Assembly (NCBI GenBank): GCA_934777245.1
Contig: CAKVND010000014.1
Location: forward strand, 1-41,829
DNA: 41,829 bases
Direction: 5' to 3'
From: an uncultured Candidatus Melainabacteria bacterium
GTDB taxonomy: Bacteria > Cyanobacteriota > Vampirovibrionia > Gastranaerophilales > Gastranaerophilaceae
The notes beneath the pieces are model-generated. The model made no database searches. It saw nothing but the letters and a program-made list of their open reading frames with translations, and was not told the DNA's origin. The position numbers and the translations under genes are program-made. Positions 7,839 to 14,977 of this stretch are shown piece by piece (positions within the stretch are counted from its first letter, which is position 1; each line of letters starts with the position of its first letter).

Positions 7839-9074
7839 TTACACTCTTTTAATTCCAACGGTCCTTGCTAACGCAAACTCCGCATCCTTAGGTTCATTTA
7901 CTAACTTAACTAAAAGTTCATCATTAGTATTTGCAAGTTCTAGTTCTTCACCCTTCATATTCTTAATTTCTGTCACTTGTGTAACAAATTTTTCTCCAGG
8001 AGAAATAACTTCAATATCTTCATTTTTATTGAATTTATTTTTTGTCTTTATCTTATAGTAATCACCTTCCCTGCCCCAGAATTCGCACAAGAAATCCGCA
8101 CCGGCAAGACCTTTTGAAATATCATAGCTATAGCCGTCTTTCGGATAGCCTTCGCCAAGATAAAATCCGGTTGTATAACCTCTGTTACCAACTTTTAAAA
8201 GTTCGTCGTAATAAGGTTGCATATCTGCATTTGGATTTACTAAAACAGTATCAATTGCTTCTCTATAAGCTTTAGCAACTGCAGAAACGTAATATAAACT
8301 TTTAGTTCTACCTTCTACCTTAAAAGAGTCAATGCCTGCATCTATCATTTCTTTCAAATGTTTTACAAGACACAAATCTTTTGTACTCAAGATGTGAGTA
8401 CCTTTTTCATTTTCTTCAATTTCGTAATACTGCCCGGGGCGAGTTTCTTCAACGAGTTTGTAACTCCATCTGCAAGGTTGAGAACAGTTGCCTGAATTCG
8501 CTTTTCTTTCGCCGTTTGTCATATAATCGCTCAACAAACATCTACCCGAAAATGACACGCATTGTGCACCATGGATAAAGCATTCCAACTCCATTTCTGG
8601 AACTTTTTGCTTGATTTCTGCAACATCTTTTATCGGTAATTCTCTTGCTAAAATCGCACGAGTTGCCCCCATATCTTGCCAAAAACGTACTGCCTCGTAG
8701 TTAAGAATATTAGCCTGTGTGCTTACGTGAATATCTGTGTTTGGCATATATTTTTTTGCTAATCTCATAATTCCAACATCACTTATAATCAAAGCATCCG
8801 GATTTGAATCCGTAATTACATCCATTGCTTTTTCAAGTGCTTTAATATCACTATTAAATCCAAAGATGTTTAGTGTTAAATAGGCTTTTGCGCCCATTTG
8901 TTGAGCTGTTGAAATCGCAGTTTTAAGATTTTCTAAAGTGATTAATTCACCTTTTCTCATTGCTCTAAGGCTAAAATCCACTACACCTAAATATACAGCG
9001 TCTGCGCCATATTTAATCGCATATTTTAATTTTTCAACATTGCCTGCCGGCATTAATAATTCTGGTCTATTCAT
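7839..9074 (-). CDS. Peptidase U32 family protein, TrhP-like
   Basis: A 411-residue protein from ATG 9074; a TTG two codons earlier is possible. It opens with RPELLMPAGNVEKLKYAIKY, the start of the U32 TIM barrel. The U32 signature is complete: ECFIHGAQCVSFSGRCLLSD, then NSGNCSQPCRW, with the four cysteines expected to hold an iron-sulphur cluster. The C-terminal 80 residues are a beta-rich extension typical of the YegQ/YrrO branch. Members of that branch (TrhP) act in prephenate-dependent 5-hydroxyuridine formation at tRNA position 34. The U32 call is firm. The TrhP assignment is by length and layout only; related paralogues (UbiU, UbiV, RlhA) modify other substrates. Confidence 0.85.
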   Translation of the reverse strand: MNRPELLMPAGNVEKLKYAIKYGADAVYLGVVDFSLRAMRKGELITLENLKTAISTAQQMGAKAYLTLNIFGFNSDIKALEKAMDVITDSNPDALIISDVGIMRLAKKYMPNTDIHVSTQANILNYEAVRFWQDMGATRAILARELPIKDVAEIKQKVPEMELECFIHGAQCVSFSGRCLLSDYMTNGERKANSGNCSQPCRWSYKLVEETRPGQYYEIEENEKGTHILSTKDLCLVKHLKEMIDAGIDSFKVEGRTKSLYYVSAVAKAYREAIDTVLVNPNADMQPYYDELLKVGNRGYTTGFYLGEGYPKDGYSYDISKGLAGADFLCEFWGREGDYYKIKTKNKFNKNEDIEVISPGEKFVTQVTEIKNMKGEELELANTNDELLVKLVNEPKDAEFALARTVGIKRV

Positions 9075-9107
9075 ATTCAAATTTTAACATGAAAATTTTA
9101 ATAATAA

Positions 9108-9135
9108 ATACGAGGAGTTTTTAAACTCCCCGTAT
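9108..9135 (-). terminator. Terminator of the 39-residue ORF
   Basis: On the minus strand ATACGGGGAGTTT (9135-9123) pairs with AAACTCCTCGTAT (9120-9108), with one G-U pair, and runs into a T-rich stretch. On the plus strand the pair is A-C, so the minus orientation is favoured. Confidence 0.7.
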
Positions 9136-9142
9136 TAACTTT

Positions 9143-9262
9143 TTAATAATGTAAAAAGTATCTTAAAGCTATCATTACAACTACAGCGACAATCATAAAC
9201 ACAGTTGTACTAATTAAGCCAGAGCTATGCGCTTCTTCATAGTTACTATTTTCATTATCCAT
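9143..9262 (-). CDS. 39-residue single-pass membrane protein
   Basis: ATG 9262 is preceded by GGAGG (9268-9272) and the frame stops at 9143-9145. The product has an acidic start (MDNENSNYEEAHSSG) and a hydrophobic helix (about residues 16-35: LISTTVFMIVAVVVMIALRY) with a short tail. It begins 25 bp after the end of a broken oadG-like gene on the same strand and has its own terminator. The location suggests a small partner of a membrane decarboxylase or transporter, but that is inference. I know no matching family. Confidence 0.6.
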   Translation of the reverse strand: MDNENSNYEEAHSSGLISTTVFMIVAVVVMIALRYFLHY

Positions 9263-9287
9263 AAAAACCTCCTTATATTGCGCGAGA

Positions 9288-9517
9288 TTAAGCTACTGCA
9301 CAAGCAATAGCAGGAGCAACAGCGTCATCTTCATTTTTTACGATCTTTCTGCTTGGTTTCTTTTCTTCGGGGATTTTTTCCGGAAAACATTTGTTAACAA
9401 TTTTCAAAATGTTTCCGTTCAAATTCTTGCCACAATCATAATTGACAAGAAGATGAAAATTGCTCAAATCCCAATAACCATTACAAAAATGCCGTCTTTA
9501 AGTAACGTTAAATTCAT
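9288..9517 (-). pseudogene. Decayed oadG-like gene (sodium-pump decarboxylase gamma subunit)
   Basis: From ATG 9517 the frame reads MNLTLLKDGIFVMVIGI, then TGA, then AIFIFLSIMIVARI, then a second TGA. Reading the first TGA as a mutated GGA gives a continuous VMVIGIGAIFIFLSIMIV membrane helix typical of OadG/MmdD. Adding one base to the short T run at the second break restores NILKIVNKCFPEKIPEEKKP and the characteristic ending DDAVAPAIACAVA before TAA 9288-9290. In the family this subunit anchors a biotin-dependent decarboxylase or acyl-CoA carboxylase in the membrane. Two separate lesions (nonsense and -1 frameshift) point to a pseudogene rather than a single sequencing error. No alpha or beta subunit gene lies in the window. 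Confidence 0.6.
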
Positions 9518-9545
9518 AGTTTTCTACTTTTTTATTCCTTAGCCA

Positions 9546-9566
9546 TTCTCTCCTGCGGAGAGAACG
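9546..9566. other. Small hairpin upstream of the oadG-like remnant
   Basis: TCTCTCC and GGAGAGA form a 7-bp stem around TGC in the 150 bp between the oadG-like remnant and the next gene. It has no poly-U tail. Otherwise this gap is AT-rich and shows no other gene. Confidence 0.35.
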
Positions 9567-9667
9567 AATTTCTTAATAAAAAGGTATTAATATATAATTA
9601 CCCATTGAATTTAGAAATTTTTGAGAGAGTATTATAAATATTTACCCTTATGCGCCTACAAAAGGTA

Positions 9668-10000
9668 CTATGGTGCGCGAATAGAGATTTCATTTTTTAA
9701 GTTAGTCGATAAGTTATGAATAAATCTTCTTGTTTTAAAAGGCTTATTAGCTTCTAATGAAAAAATATTATAATTTTGTAACGTTCCGACATGTTCTCCG
9801 GTAATAATACCGGAATCATCACTTACTTGAGTATTAGTAATTATGTTTTGTGTAGAATTTTGTGCAACCAGAACGATATGTTGATAATCATTTTGAATAT
9901 AATTTTGTGCATCAACGCTTATTTGTGCAGCTTTTGGCGCTATTCCCTGAAAAAATAAAAAACACAAAAATATAAAAAATATTCTAAAAAGATTTTTCAC
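9668..10000 (-). CDS. Small exported protein of unknown function
   Basis: A 110-residue frame from GTG 10000. TATAAA (on the minus strand, about 10014-10009) lies a few bases upstream and no ribosome binding site is visible, so the message may be nearly leaderless. The N-terminus (KNLFRIFFIFLCFLFFQGIA) is a clear signal sequence, with likely cleavage near PKAA. The mature part has about 85 residues, is rich in Asn, Gln and Ile, and has no cysteine after the signal. No family recognised. It diverges from the copper-type module. Confidence 0.55.
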   Translation of the reverse strand: MKNLFRIFFIFLCFLFFQGIAPKAAQISVDAQNYIQNDYQHIVLVAQNSTQNIITNTQVSDDSGIITGEHVGTLQNYNIFSLEANKPFKTRRFIHNLSTNLKNEISIRAP

Positions 10001-10062
10001 GAAACTATTTTATACTAACCAAAAAAAAATGTCATTAGGTTAGATTTCTAGTTTTATAATAC

Positions 10063-10091
10063 TTGACAAAAAAGCAAAACAGATTTAATAT
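10063..10091 (+). promoter_or_regulatory. Consensus sigma-70 promoter of the copper-type module
   Basis: TTGACA (10063-10068), exactly 17 bp, then TAATAT (10086-10091). It drives the cysteine-rich protein and probably the csoR-like gene. Its -10 abuts the operator-like palindrome. Confidence 0.85.
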
Positions 10092-10114
10092 ATACCCATA
10101 CCCAGTGGGGGTAT
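10092..10114 (+). promoter_or_regulatory. CsoR-type operator
   Basis: ATACCC (10098-10103) and GGGTAT (10109-10114) form an inverted repeat around AGTGG, with another TACCC copy just upstream (10093-10097). C-tract/G-tract palindromes of this kind are typical CsoR-family sites. It sits immediately downstream of the -10, where a bound repressor would block initiation, and a CsoR homologue is encoded 350 bp downstream. Confidence 0.75.
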
Positions 10115-10146
10115 TAATGGCAAATAGTTATCTGAAAGGAAATGTT

Positions 10147-10395
10147 ATGAAAAAACTATTATCAAGTCTATTAGTATTAGGAACATTTGTAGCTTTGACT
10201 ACATCTGCATTTGCTTGCAATTGCGGTGATAATTGCAAATGCGATAATGATTGCAAATGCAAACAAGAATGTGCACTAGATTGCAATTGTGGTTGCAGAG
10301 AAGGTAAAACTTGTGAATGCCAAAAACAAAATTGTAATTGCGTACAAACTCATAAATTCATTTTTTTTAAGAGATCTAAATGCAAATGTAAGTAA
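10147..10395 (+). CDS. Exported cysteine-rich metallothionein-like protein
   Basis: An 82-residue protein from ATG 10147, preceded by GAAAGGAAA; the frame upstream only overlaps promoter and operator. Residues 1-23 are a classical Sec signal (MKKLLSSLLVLGTFVALTTS, then AFA) with likely cleavage before Cys24. The remaining 59 residues contain 16 cysteines, mostly in CxC or CxxxC spacing (24, 26, 30, 32, 36, 38, 42, 46, 48, 50, 56, 58, 63, 65, 79, 81) among Lys, Asp and Asn. This composition can bind soft metals such as Cu(I). It is unusual in being exported; most bacterial metallothioneins are cytosolic. The CsoR-like operator and the downstream csoR-like gene suggest copper control. It does not match a named metallothionein family that I recognise. 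Confidence 0.75.
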   Translation: MKKLLSSLLVLGTFVALTTSAFACNCGDNCKCDNDCKCKQECALDCNCGCREGKTCECQKQNCNCVQTHKFIFFKRSKCKCK

Positions 10396-10404
10396 GTTAC
10401 TTAG

Positions 10405-10435
10405 CACTGTAGGGTAATACCTCATCCCTACAGTG
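10405..10435 (+). other. Intergenic hairpin between the cysteine-rich gene and csoR
   Basis: A perfect 10-bp stem, CACTGTAGGG (10405-10414) with CCCTACAGTG (10426-10435), across an 11-nt loop. No T run follows, so it is more likely an mRNA-stabilising or partial-termination hairpin that sets the ratio of the two gene products. Confidence 0.6.
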
Positions 10436-10467
10436 TTAATGATATATTGTTTAGTAAAGGAAAAATT

Positions 10468-10743
10468 ATGCACGCCGATAAAAAGAAAGTTATAAGACTT
10501 TTAAAAACTGCTCAAGGACAAATTGACGGATTAATAAAAATGGTAGAAGAAGACAGATATTGTATTGATATAAGTACTCAAATTCTTGCCAGTCAGTCAA
10601 TTCTACGCAAAGTTAATTTCGATATTCTGAAAGGTCATTTTGAACATTGTATTAAAGAATCGTTAATACAAGATAATGAAGCGGATACGGATAAAAAAAT
10701 TACGGAACTTGTTGCAATATTAGATAAAATTCTTCGCCAATAA
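10468..10743 (+). CDS. csoR: CsoR-family copper-sensing repressor
   Basis: A 91-residue all-helical regulator from ATG 10468 with AAAGGA upstream; a longer TTG frame from 10447 is less likely. It starts DKKKVIRLLKTAQGQIDGLI, the CsoR/RcnR/FrmR (DUF156) signature. The Cu(I)-binding triad is complete: Cys32, His57, Cys61, with the same 25- and 4-residue spacing as Cys36-His61-Cys65 of M. tuberculosis CsoR. That supports Cu(I) rather than Ni/Co (RcnR) or formaldehyde (FrmR). It probably represses the promoter at 10063 and is in the same transcript, giving autoregulation. Confidence 0.88.
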   Translation: MHADKKKVIRLLKTAQGQIDGLIKMVEEDRYCIDISTQILASQSILRKVNFDILKGHFEHCIKESLIQDNEADTDKKITELVAILDKILRQ

Positions 10744-10785
10744 CAGTTATTTGCAAAATATCGCAAAATCAATTAAAATCAATTT

Positions 10786-13029
10786 ATGAGTTATAATTTT
10801 TTAGAAACATCTTTTGATTTAAACAACGTAACAGAGTTGCCTATTTCTGACAAAATACATCCTCTGCTTTTAAAAAATAATGATTCTGAAATAAAAAAAG
10901 CAATCGAGTTTTTAAATTCTAAAGAGCAATTTTTGTATGTTCATGGTTTTTTGGGAACCGGAAAACGACAATTTATAAATTATGTTACATCATTTTTGCA
11001 AAAAGATGTTCTAAAATTGGAATATTATTGCAAAGAATCAACGGTCTGTGATGACATTTTATTGTCATTTATTGATACGACTGAAAAAACTGCGCAATCA
11101 AAAGCTGTTAATTTAAACGCTAAAATTACAACTTTAGCTGTCAAATTTCAAGCTCAACTTGCATCTTTTAAAAAGCCGGTAGTAATCATTTTACATTCTT
11201 ATGACGACATTTCAGATGAAAATAAATCTCTTGTGGTTGATTGTTTTTCAAATGTTCTAAAAAATGACAACATAAAACTAATTATATCAACAAGAGCAAT
11301 GATTCCGGCAGTTCTCGGCGAAACAAAATTTGATAGAAAAATATTTCTTAAAGCATTTTCAAAAGATATTTTTAGAGAATTCTTAAGTGAAAATCAATTG
11401 ACTTGTACTGATACAACTTTTGAAGATTTTTATAAATATACTCGCGGATATTATTATTACACAGCTTTAGCTGTAAAAATAATTCAAGCTATGAAAATTT
11501 CTCTAAATGAATTTTTAGAAAAATTTGCGCTATCCGGCATGAGTTTTGATTCATATCTAGGAATGACTTATATTAATTTAATTCCGAATACAATCAGAAA
11601 TTTTTTCTGGTTTTTGAGAACAATAAGACACGGAATCACAACGAATGCGCTTGCAATTTTTGAATTGTATGATGAATTTTCGGTAGAATACCTAAAATCT
11701 AATTTAATGATATTTATGGTAAATGAAACTATTTATGTACAAGATTATTTTCAACAAAACATTGATATTTCAATTCCTACAAAGACCGAAATTAAATTAC
11801 ATAAATATATTATAAGCATTTATGAAAAACAGCTGAAAGAACCGTTACAAACAAGAGAAATTCTTATTTCAAGACAAGCATTACGCTCAGAAATAGAATT
11901 TCATAATGAATGTATAAAAAATTTAGAACAAGGGTCGAAATCAACACCTACGCCTGAAGATAAACAAAACGAAGCAACTGTTAATAAAGAAAAGCCCGTT
12001 TTACCGCAAGATGTAAATTCTAAATTAGAAGAAGCACGAAAATTAGCAGAAGAAAACAAAAAAACTGAAGCAATCGAAAAATATCTTGATATTTTAGATA
12101 ATGAAAAATTAGATATTCAAACATTAAACGAAGTGCGTTTGAAATTAGCAGATTTGTATAAAGAAATCGAAGCTTATTCAAAGGCTCAATATTATCTAGA
12201 ACGCGTAGAAACATATTATAAAAAAAACAATGAAGTAATTAATTTAAGTTATTTATACTATGAACTTACTAAAATTTATTTTTTGATGTACAAAACAGAA
12301 CGTGCAATTAAAACAATTAAAAAAGTAATTTATTCTGTTGATACTCCCCAATCGCTTATGGTTAGCGCATGCACACTCTTAGGCAATATTTATACGGCTC
12401 AAAAAAATACAGATGATGCTTATTCATACTATCAAAAAGCTCTTGCTTCTATGGATGAAAATACACCTGACGAAACATTAGCGGAATTATATTTTAAATA
12501 TGCACTTGCCTCTGACGATAGAGGAGATGAAAAAACAGCTTTTGAATATTACACAAAATGCGCGGTATTATCAAATGATAACCCTTATAAATCACTTGCG
12601 TACTCAAACATGGGAGCTTGTTATTTTGATAACGGCAATTTATGCGATGCACGAGATTGTTTAAAAAAAGCTTATGAAATAGAAAAAAATAATAACGATT
12701 ACGATGGAATTTATTATAATGCTTCACAATTAGCGGAAGTGCTTGTAAGAATGCATGATGAGAATGCATTAGAATACCTAAAAGAGGCAAAACAAGCTGC
12801 AGAATTTCTTAACGAAGATTTCTATATAATGAAAGCCGATGTTGCGCTTGGAGATTTTTATTATAACATTCCCGCACAACATAAAAATGCGTTAAAAGAA
12901 TATTTTAAAGCCAGAAAAACTGCAGAGCTTATAGGTGAAGATGTTCAAGAAATTAATAGCAGAATTAATGACATGAAACTTAGAATGAAAAATAATGAAT
13001 TTAGTGAGATAGAAAATCAATATGGATAA
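10786..13029 (+). CDS. P-loop ATPase (STAND-like) with C-terminal TPR repeats
   Basis: A 747-residue cytoplasmic protein with no signal or membrane segment. The Walker A motif is G54-FLGTG-K60-R61; the usual Ser/Thr after the Lys is Arg. A Walker-B-like strand follows (KPVVIILHSYDDIS, about 130-143). An ATPase/winged-helix-like middle runs to about 360. A low-complexity linker (about 385-410) leads into tetratricopeptide repeats to the end (for example AYSYYQKAL and AFEYYTKCA). This AAA/STAND-plus-TPR layout is seen in signal-integration proteins. It overlaps rsmG by 8 bp, so the two are co-translated. No ribosome binding site is evident. It shares its overall layout with the 1093-residue protein at 440-3721, but I cannot show direct homology. 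Confidence 0.65.
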   Translation: MSYNFLETSFDLNNVTELPISDKIHPLLLKNNDSEIKKAIEFLNSKEQFLYVHGFLGTGKRQFINYVTSFLQKDVLKLEYYCKESTVCDDILLSFIDTTEKTAQSKAVNLNAKITTLAVKFQAQLASFKKPVVIILHSYDDISDENKSLVVDCFSNVLKNDNIKLIISTRAMIPAVLGETKFDRKIFLKAFSKDIFREFLSENQLTCTDTTFEDFYKYTRGYYYYTALAVKIIQAMKISLNEFLEKFALSGMSFDSYLGMTYINLIPNTIRNFFWFLRTIRHGITTNALAIFELYDEFSVEYLKSNLMIFMVNETIYVQDYFQQNIDISIPTKTEIKLHKYIISIYEKQLKEPLQTREILISRQALRSEIEFHNECIKNLEQGSKSTPTPEDKQNEATVNKEKPVLPQDVNSKLEEARKLAEENKKTEAIEKYLDILDNEKLDIQTLNEVRLKLADLYKEIEAYSKAQYYLERVETYYKKNNEVINLSYLYYELTKIYFLMYKTERAIKTIKKVIYSVDTPQSLMVSACTLLGNIYTAQKNTDDAYSYYQKALASMDENTPDETLAELYFKYALASDDRGDEKTAFEYYTKCAVLSNDNPYKSLAYSNMGACYFDNGNLCDARDCLKKAYEIEKNNNDYDGIYYNASQLAEVLVRMHDENALEYLKEAKQAAEFLNEDFYIMKADVALGDFYYNIPAQHKNALKEYFKARKTAELIGEDVQEINSRINDMKLRMKNNEFSEIENQYG

Positions 13030-13624
13030 ATTTGAGATTACAGCAGATTTTACAGAATATAAAAATGCTTTTTTAAAAGAAAATGCAAAATTGAATTTAA
13101 TTTCTAAAAACGATGAAAAAGTTTTATTTGAAAAACATATTTTTGATTCATTGGCCATAAAACTTTTTTTTGACAAGTATAAAATACAAAAAGCAGAATT
13201 GCTTGATATTGGCTGCGGTGGAGGTTTTCCTTGCGTTCCAATCGCAATTGAATATCCGAAAATAAAAGTTACAGGCATCGATAGTATAAAAAAGAAAATT
13301 AATTCAATTAATACAATTAAAGAAGAATTAGAATTAAAAAATCTAACTACAATATGCGATAGAGTTGAAAATATTAAGAATAAAAAATTTAATATTATAA
13401 CCAGTAGAGCAGTTGCAGATTTGGCTAAAATTACCGATTACGCACTTCCATTATTGAAAAAAAATGGTTATTTTATTGCTTATAAATCAAAAAAAGCATT
13501 AGAAGAACTTGAAGGCGCTGAAAAAATTTTTAAAAAGTACAATGCTAAAGTTATAGATATAATTAACTATACCTTACCATTGGAAGAAGTTTACGAAAGA
13601 AATTTAATAATTATTTCTAAATAG
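13022..13624 (+). CDS. rsmG: 16S rRNA m7G527 methyltransferase
   Basis: A 200-residue RsmG/GidB homologue. The AdoMet-binding loop reads LLDIGCGGGFPCVPIAIEYP, followed by the acidic strand end VTGIDS; ITSRAVADL is the family's catalytic-core segment. It methylates G527 of 16S rRNA. The start overlaps the upstream TPR gene by 8 bp. The length is slightly short compared with the usual 205-240 residues, but all core motifs are present. Confidence 0.93.
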   Translation: MDKFEITADFTEYKNAFLKENAKLNLISKNDEKVLFEKHIFDSLAIKLFFDKYKIQKAELLDIGCGGGFPCVPIAIEYPKIKVTGIDSIKKKINSINTIKEELELKNLTTICDRVENIKNKKFNIITSRAVADLAKITDYALPLLKKNGYFIAYKSKKALEELEGAEKIFKKYNAKVIDIINYTLPLEEVYERNLIIISK

Positions 13625-13646
13625 TTAATGATTGTAACCGAATTTC

Positions 13647-13675
13647 TTGACTTAAGCCTTTATTTAAAGTATCCT
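13647..13675 (+). promoter_or_regulatory. Sigma-70 promoter of yidC
   Basis: TTGACT (13647-13652), 17 bp, TATCCT (13670-13675). Downstream, AAAGGTAC and GTACTTTT (about 13679-13700) can form a weak leader hairpin before the yidC ribosome binding site. Confidence 0.7.
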
Positions 13676-13732
13676 AACAAAGGTACGATTAGTACTTTTT
13701 AAGGACACTAGAATAATTTAGGGAAGAGAAAT

Positions 13733-14815
13733 ATGGATTTTACAACACTAACTATCGACGTTTTAAAAATGCTTTCTGTTGCAGGAAGTTACGGTATAGG
13801 GATTATTTTACTAACAGTTCTTGTTAGAGCTGCTATGTGGCCTTTAGGCTTGTCACAACAACGTTCTATGAGAACTATGCAAATGTTGCAGCCTAAAATG
13901 AAGGCTATTCAAGAAAGATACAAAAGCAATCCTCAAGTAATGCAACAAAAAATGATGGAATTCTACAAGGAACACAAGTTTAATCCAATGGCAGGATGTT
14001 TTCCATTGCTCATTCAAATGCCAATTTTCATTTTGTTGTATTCAACATTAATGAGTCCACAATTTATTCAAATGGCAGGCGACTCTCATTTCTTGTTCAT
14101 TAATAGATTAGATGCAACTTTAAAAACTTCTGCAGGTGTTTCACATGATGGAGTTTTGGGTGTTGCAAAATACGATACATTTATGGCTGGAAAAACAGCT
14201 AAAGTTTACTTGAAAGGTGTTGAAGAGCCTTTATTAAACGTAAAAGTTGTTAAACCGACAAAAGCTGTTGAAGTTCAAGGCGAACTTACTCCCGGTGAAA
14301 ACGCAGACTTCAAAGTTAGCCTTGATAGTTTAAATTTGAAATTCAGTCAACTTGATCAAATTGAAAAAGCTGAAATTGATGTAACAGATGTTCAAACAAA
14401 AGAAACTGAAACGTTGAATTTTGAAAGAAAAGACGGTATTTTAATAAGTTCAATTCCTACAAAGGAAATGAAAGCTTCATTCCATTATGACGTATTATTG
14501 TTAATCGCATTATTCGCCGTTACAATGGTATTCTCTCAAAAAGCAATGATGGCAATGAATAAATCATCACAACAAGATCCTGCACAAGCAGCTATGCAAA
14601 AATCTATGAATACGTTTATGCCAATTATGTTGACATTTACATTCGTAATTATTCCGATTCCTGCCGGCGTACTTCTTTATTTGATTTCAAGCAATATTTT
14701 CCAAGTTGCACAAACTTTGGTTATTAATAAACAGCTAGAAGCAGAAGATGCAAAAAAAGAAGCTAAAGTCGATGATATTGATATAGCTAACGCAAAACAG
14801 ATTAAAGAAAAATAA
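13733..14815 (+). CDS. yidC: Membrane protein insertase YidC/Oxa1
   Basis: A 360-residue YidC with a GGGAAGAG site before ATG 13733. The first helix pair includes LTVLVRAAMWPLGL, containing the conserved arginine of the hydrophilic groove, then the cytoplasmic hairpin with KMKAIQERY and the FNPMAGCFPLLIQMPIFILL segment typical of the family. Residues about 120-240 are an exported, beta-rich, charged insertion before the last membrane helices (about 252-268 and 290-325). YidC inserts and folds inner-membrane proteins alone or with SecYEG. It lacks the large N-terminal periplasmic domain of E. coli YidC. The internal insertion is notable and could be lineage-specific. Confidence 0.92.
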   Translation: MDFTTLTIDVLKMLSVAGSYGIGIILLTVLVRAAMWPLGLSQQRSMRTMQMLQPKMKAIQERYKSNPQVMQQKMMEFYKEHKFNPMAGCFPLLIQMPIFILLYSTLMSPQFIQMAGDSHFLFINRLDATLKTSAGVSHDGVLGVAKYDTFMAGKTAKVYLKGVEEPLLNVKVVKPTKAVEVQGELTPGENADFKVSLDSLNLKFSQLDQIEKAEIDVTDVQTKETETLNFERKDGILISSIPTKEMKASFHYDVLLLIALFAVTMVFSQKAMMAMNKSSQQDPAQAAMQKSMNTFMPIMLTFTFVIIPIPAGVLLYLISSNIFQVAQTLVINKQLEAEDAKKEAKVDDIDIANAKQIKEK

Positions 14816-14824
14816 AATTTAACA

Positions 14825-14847
14825 CCCTCCCCCTTTGAGGGAGGGTT
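14825..14847 (+). terminator. Rho-independent terminator after yidC
   Basis: CCCTCCC and GGGAGGG pair around CCTTTGA just past the yidC stop, followed by TTATTTAT. The stem is GC-rich and the U tract only moderate. Confidence 0.7.
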
Positions 14848-14855
14848 ATTTATAT

Positions 14856-14957
14856 GGATTGCCACGCCTCTTACGAGGCTCGCAATGACAGCACACTGGT
14901 AAGTGTAACGCCAAGTCATTGCGAGGAGCAGTATCCGTTGGGGCGACGTGGCAATCC
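14856..14957. repeat. MITE-like palindromic element (102 bp)
   Basis: Outer terminal inverted repeats GGATTGCCACG (14856-14866) and CGTGGCAATCC (14947-14957) enclose an inner inverted pair, CTCGCAATGAC (14879-14889) and GTCATTGCGAG (14915-14925). The element encodes no protein and fills the yidC-queA gap. This GTCATTGCGAG/GGCAATCC pattern is familiar from dispersed repeats in several bacterial genomes. It ends 20 bp before the queA start. Confidence 0.75.
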
Positions 14958-14977
14958 ACTCAAAAAGGAGTAAAAAT

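Noticed and set aside
9288..9517. UGA recoding (Gly, Trp or selenocysteine) as the reason for TGA in the oadG-like frame
   Set aside because: Other genes here use TGA as a normal stop (for example at 33653-33655), a second break needs a frameshift as well, and there is no evidence of a SECIS element. Decay is simpler.
10063..10146. Longer open frame upstream of the cysteine-rich protein, starting at TTG 10063
   Set aside because: That TTG is the -35 box itself and the frame runs through the -10 and the operator; the signal peptide starts at ATG 10147 with a good ribosome binding site.
14948..14977. N-terminal extension of QueA
   Set aside because: It lies in the end of the MITE-like element; the ribosome binding site is placed for ATG 14978.
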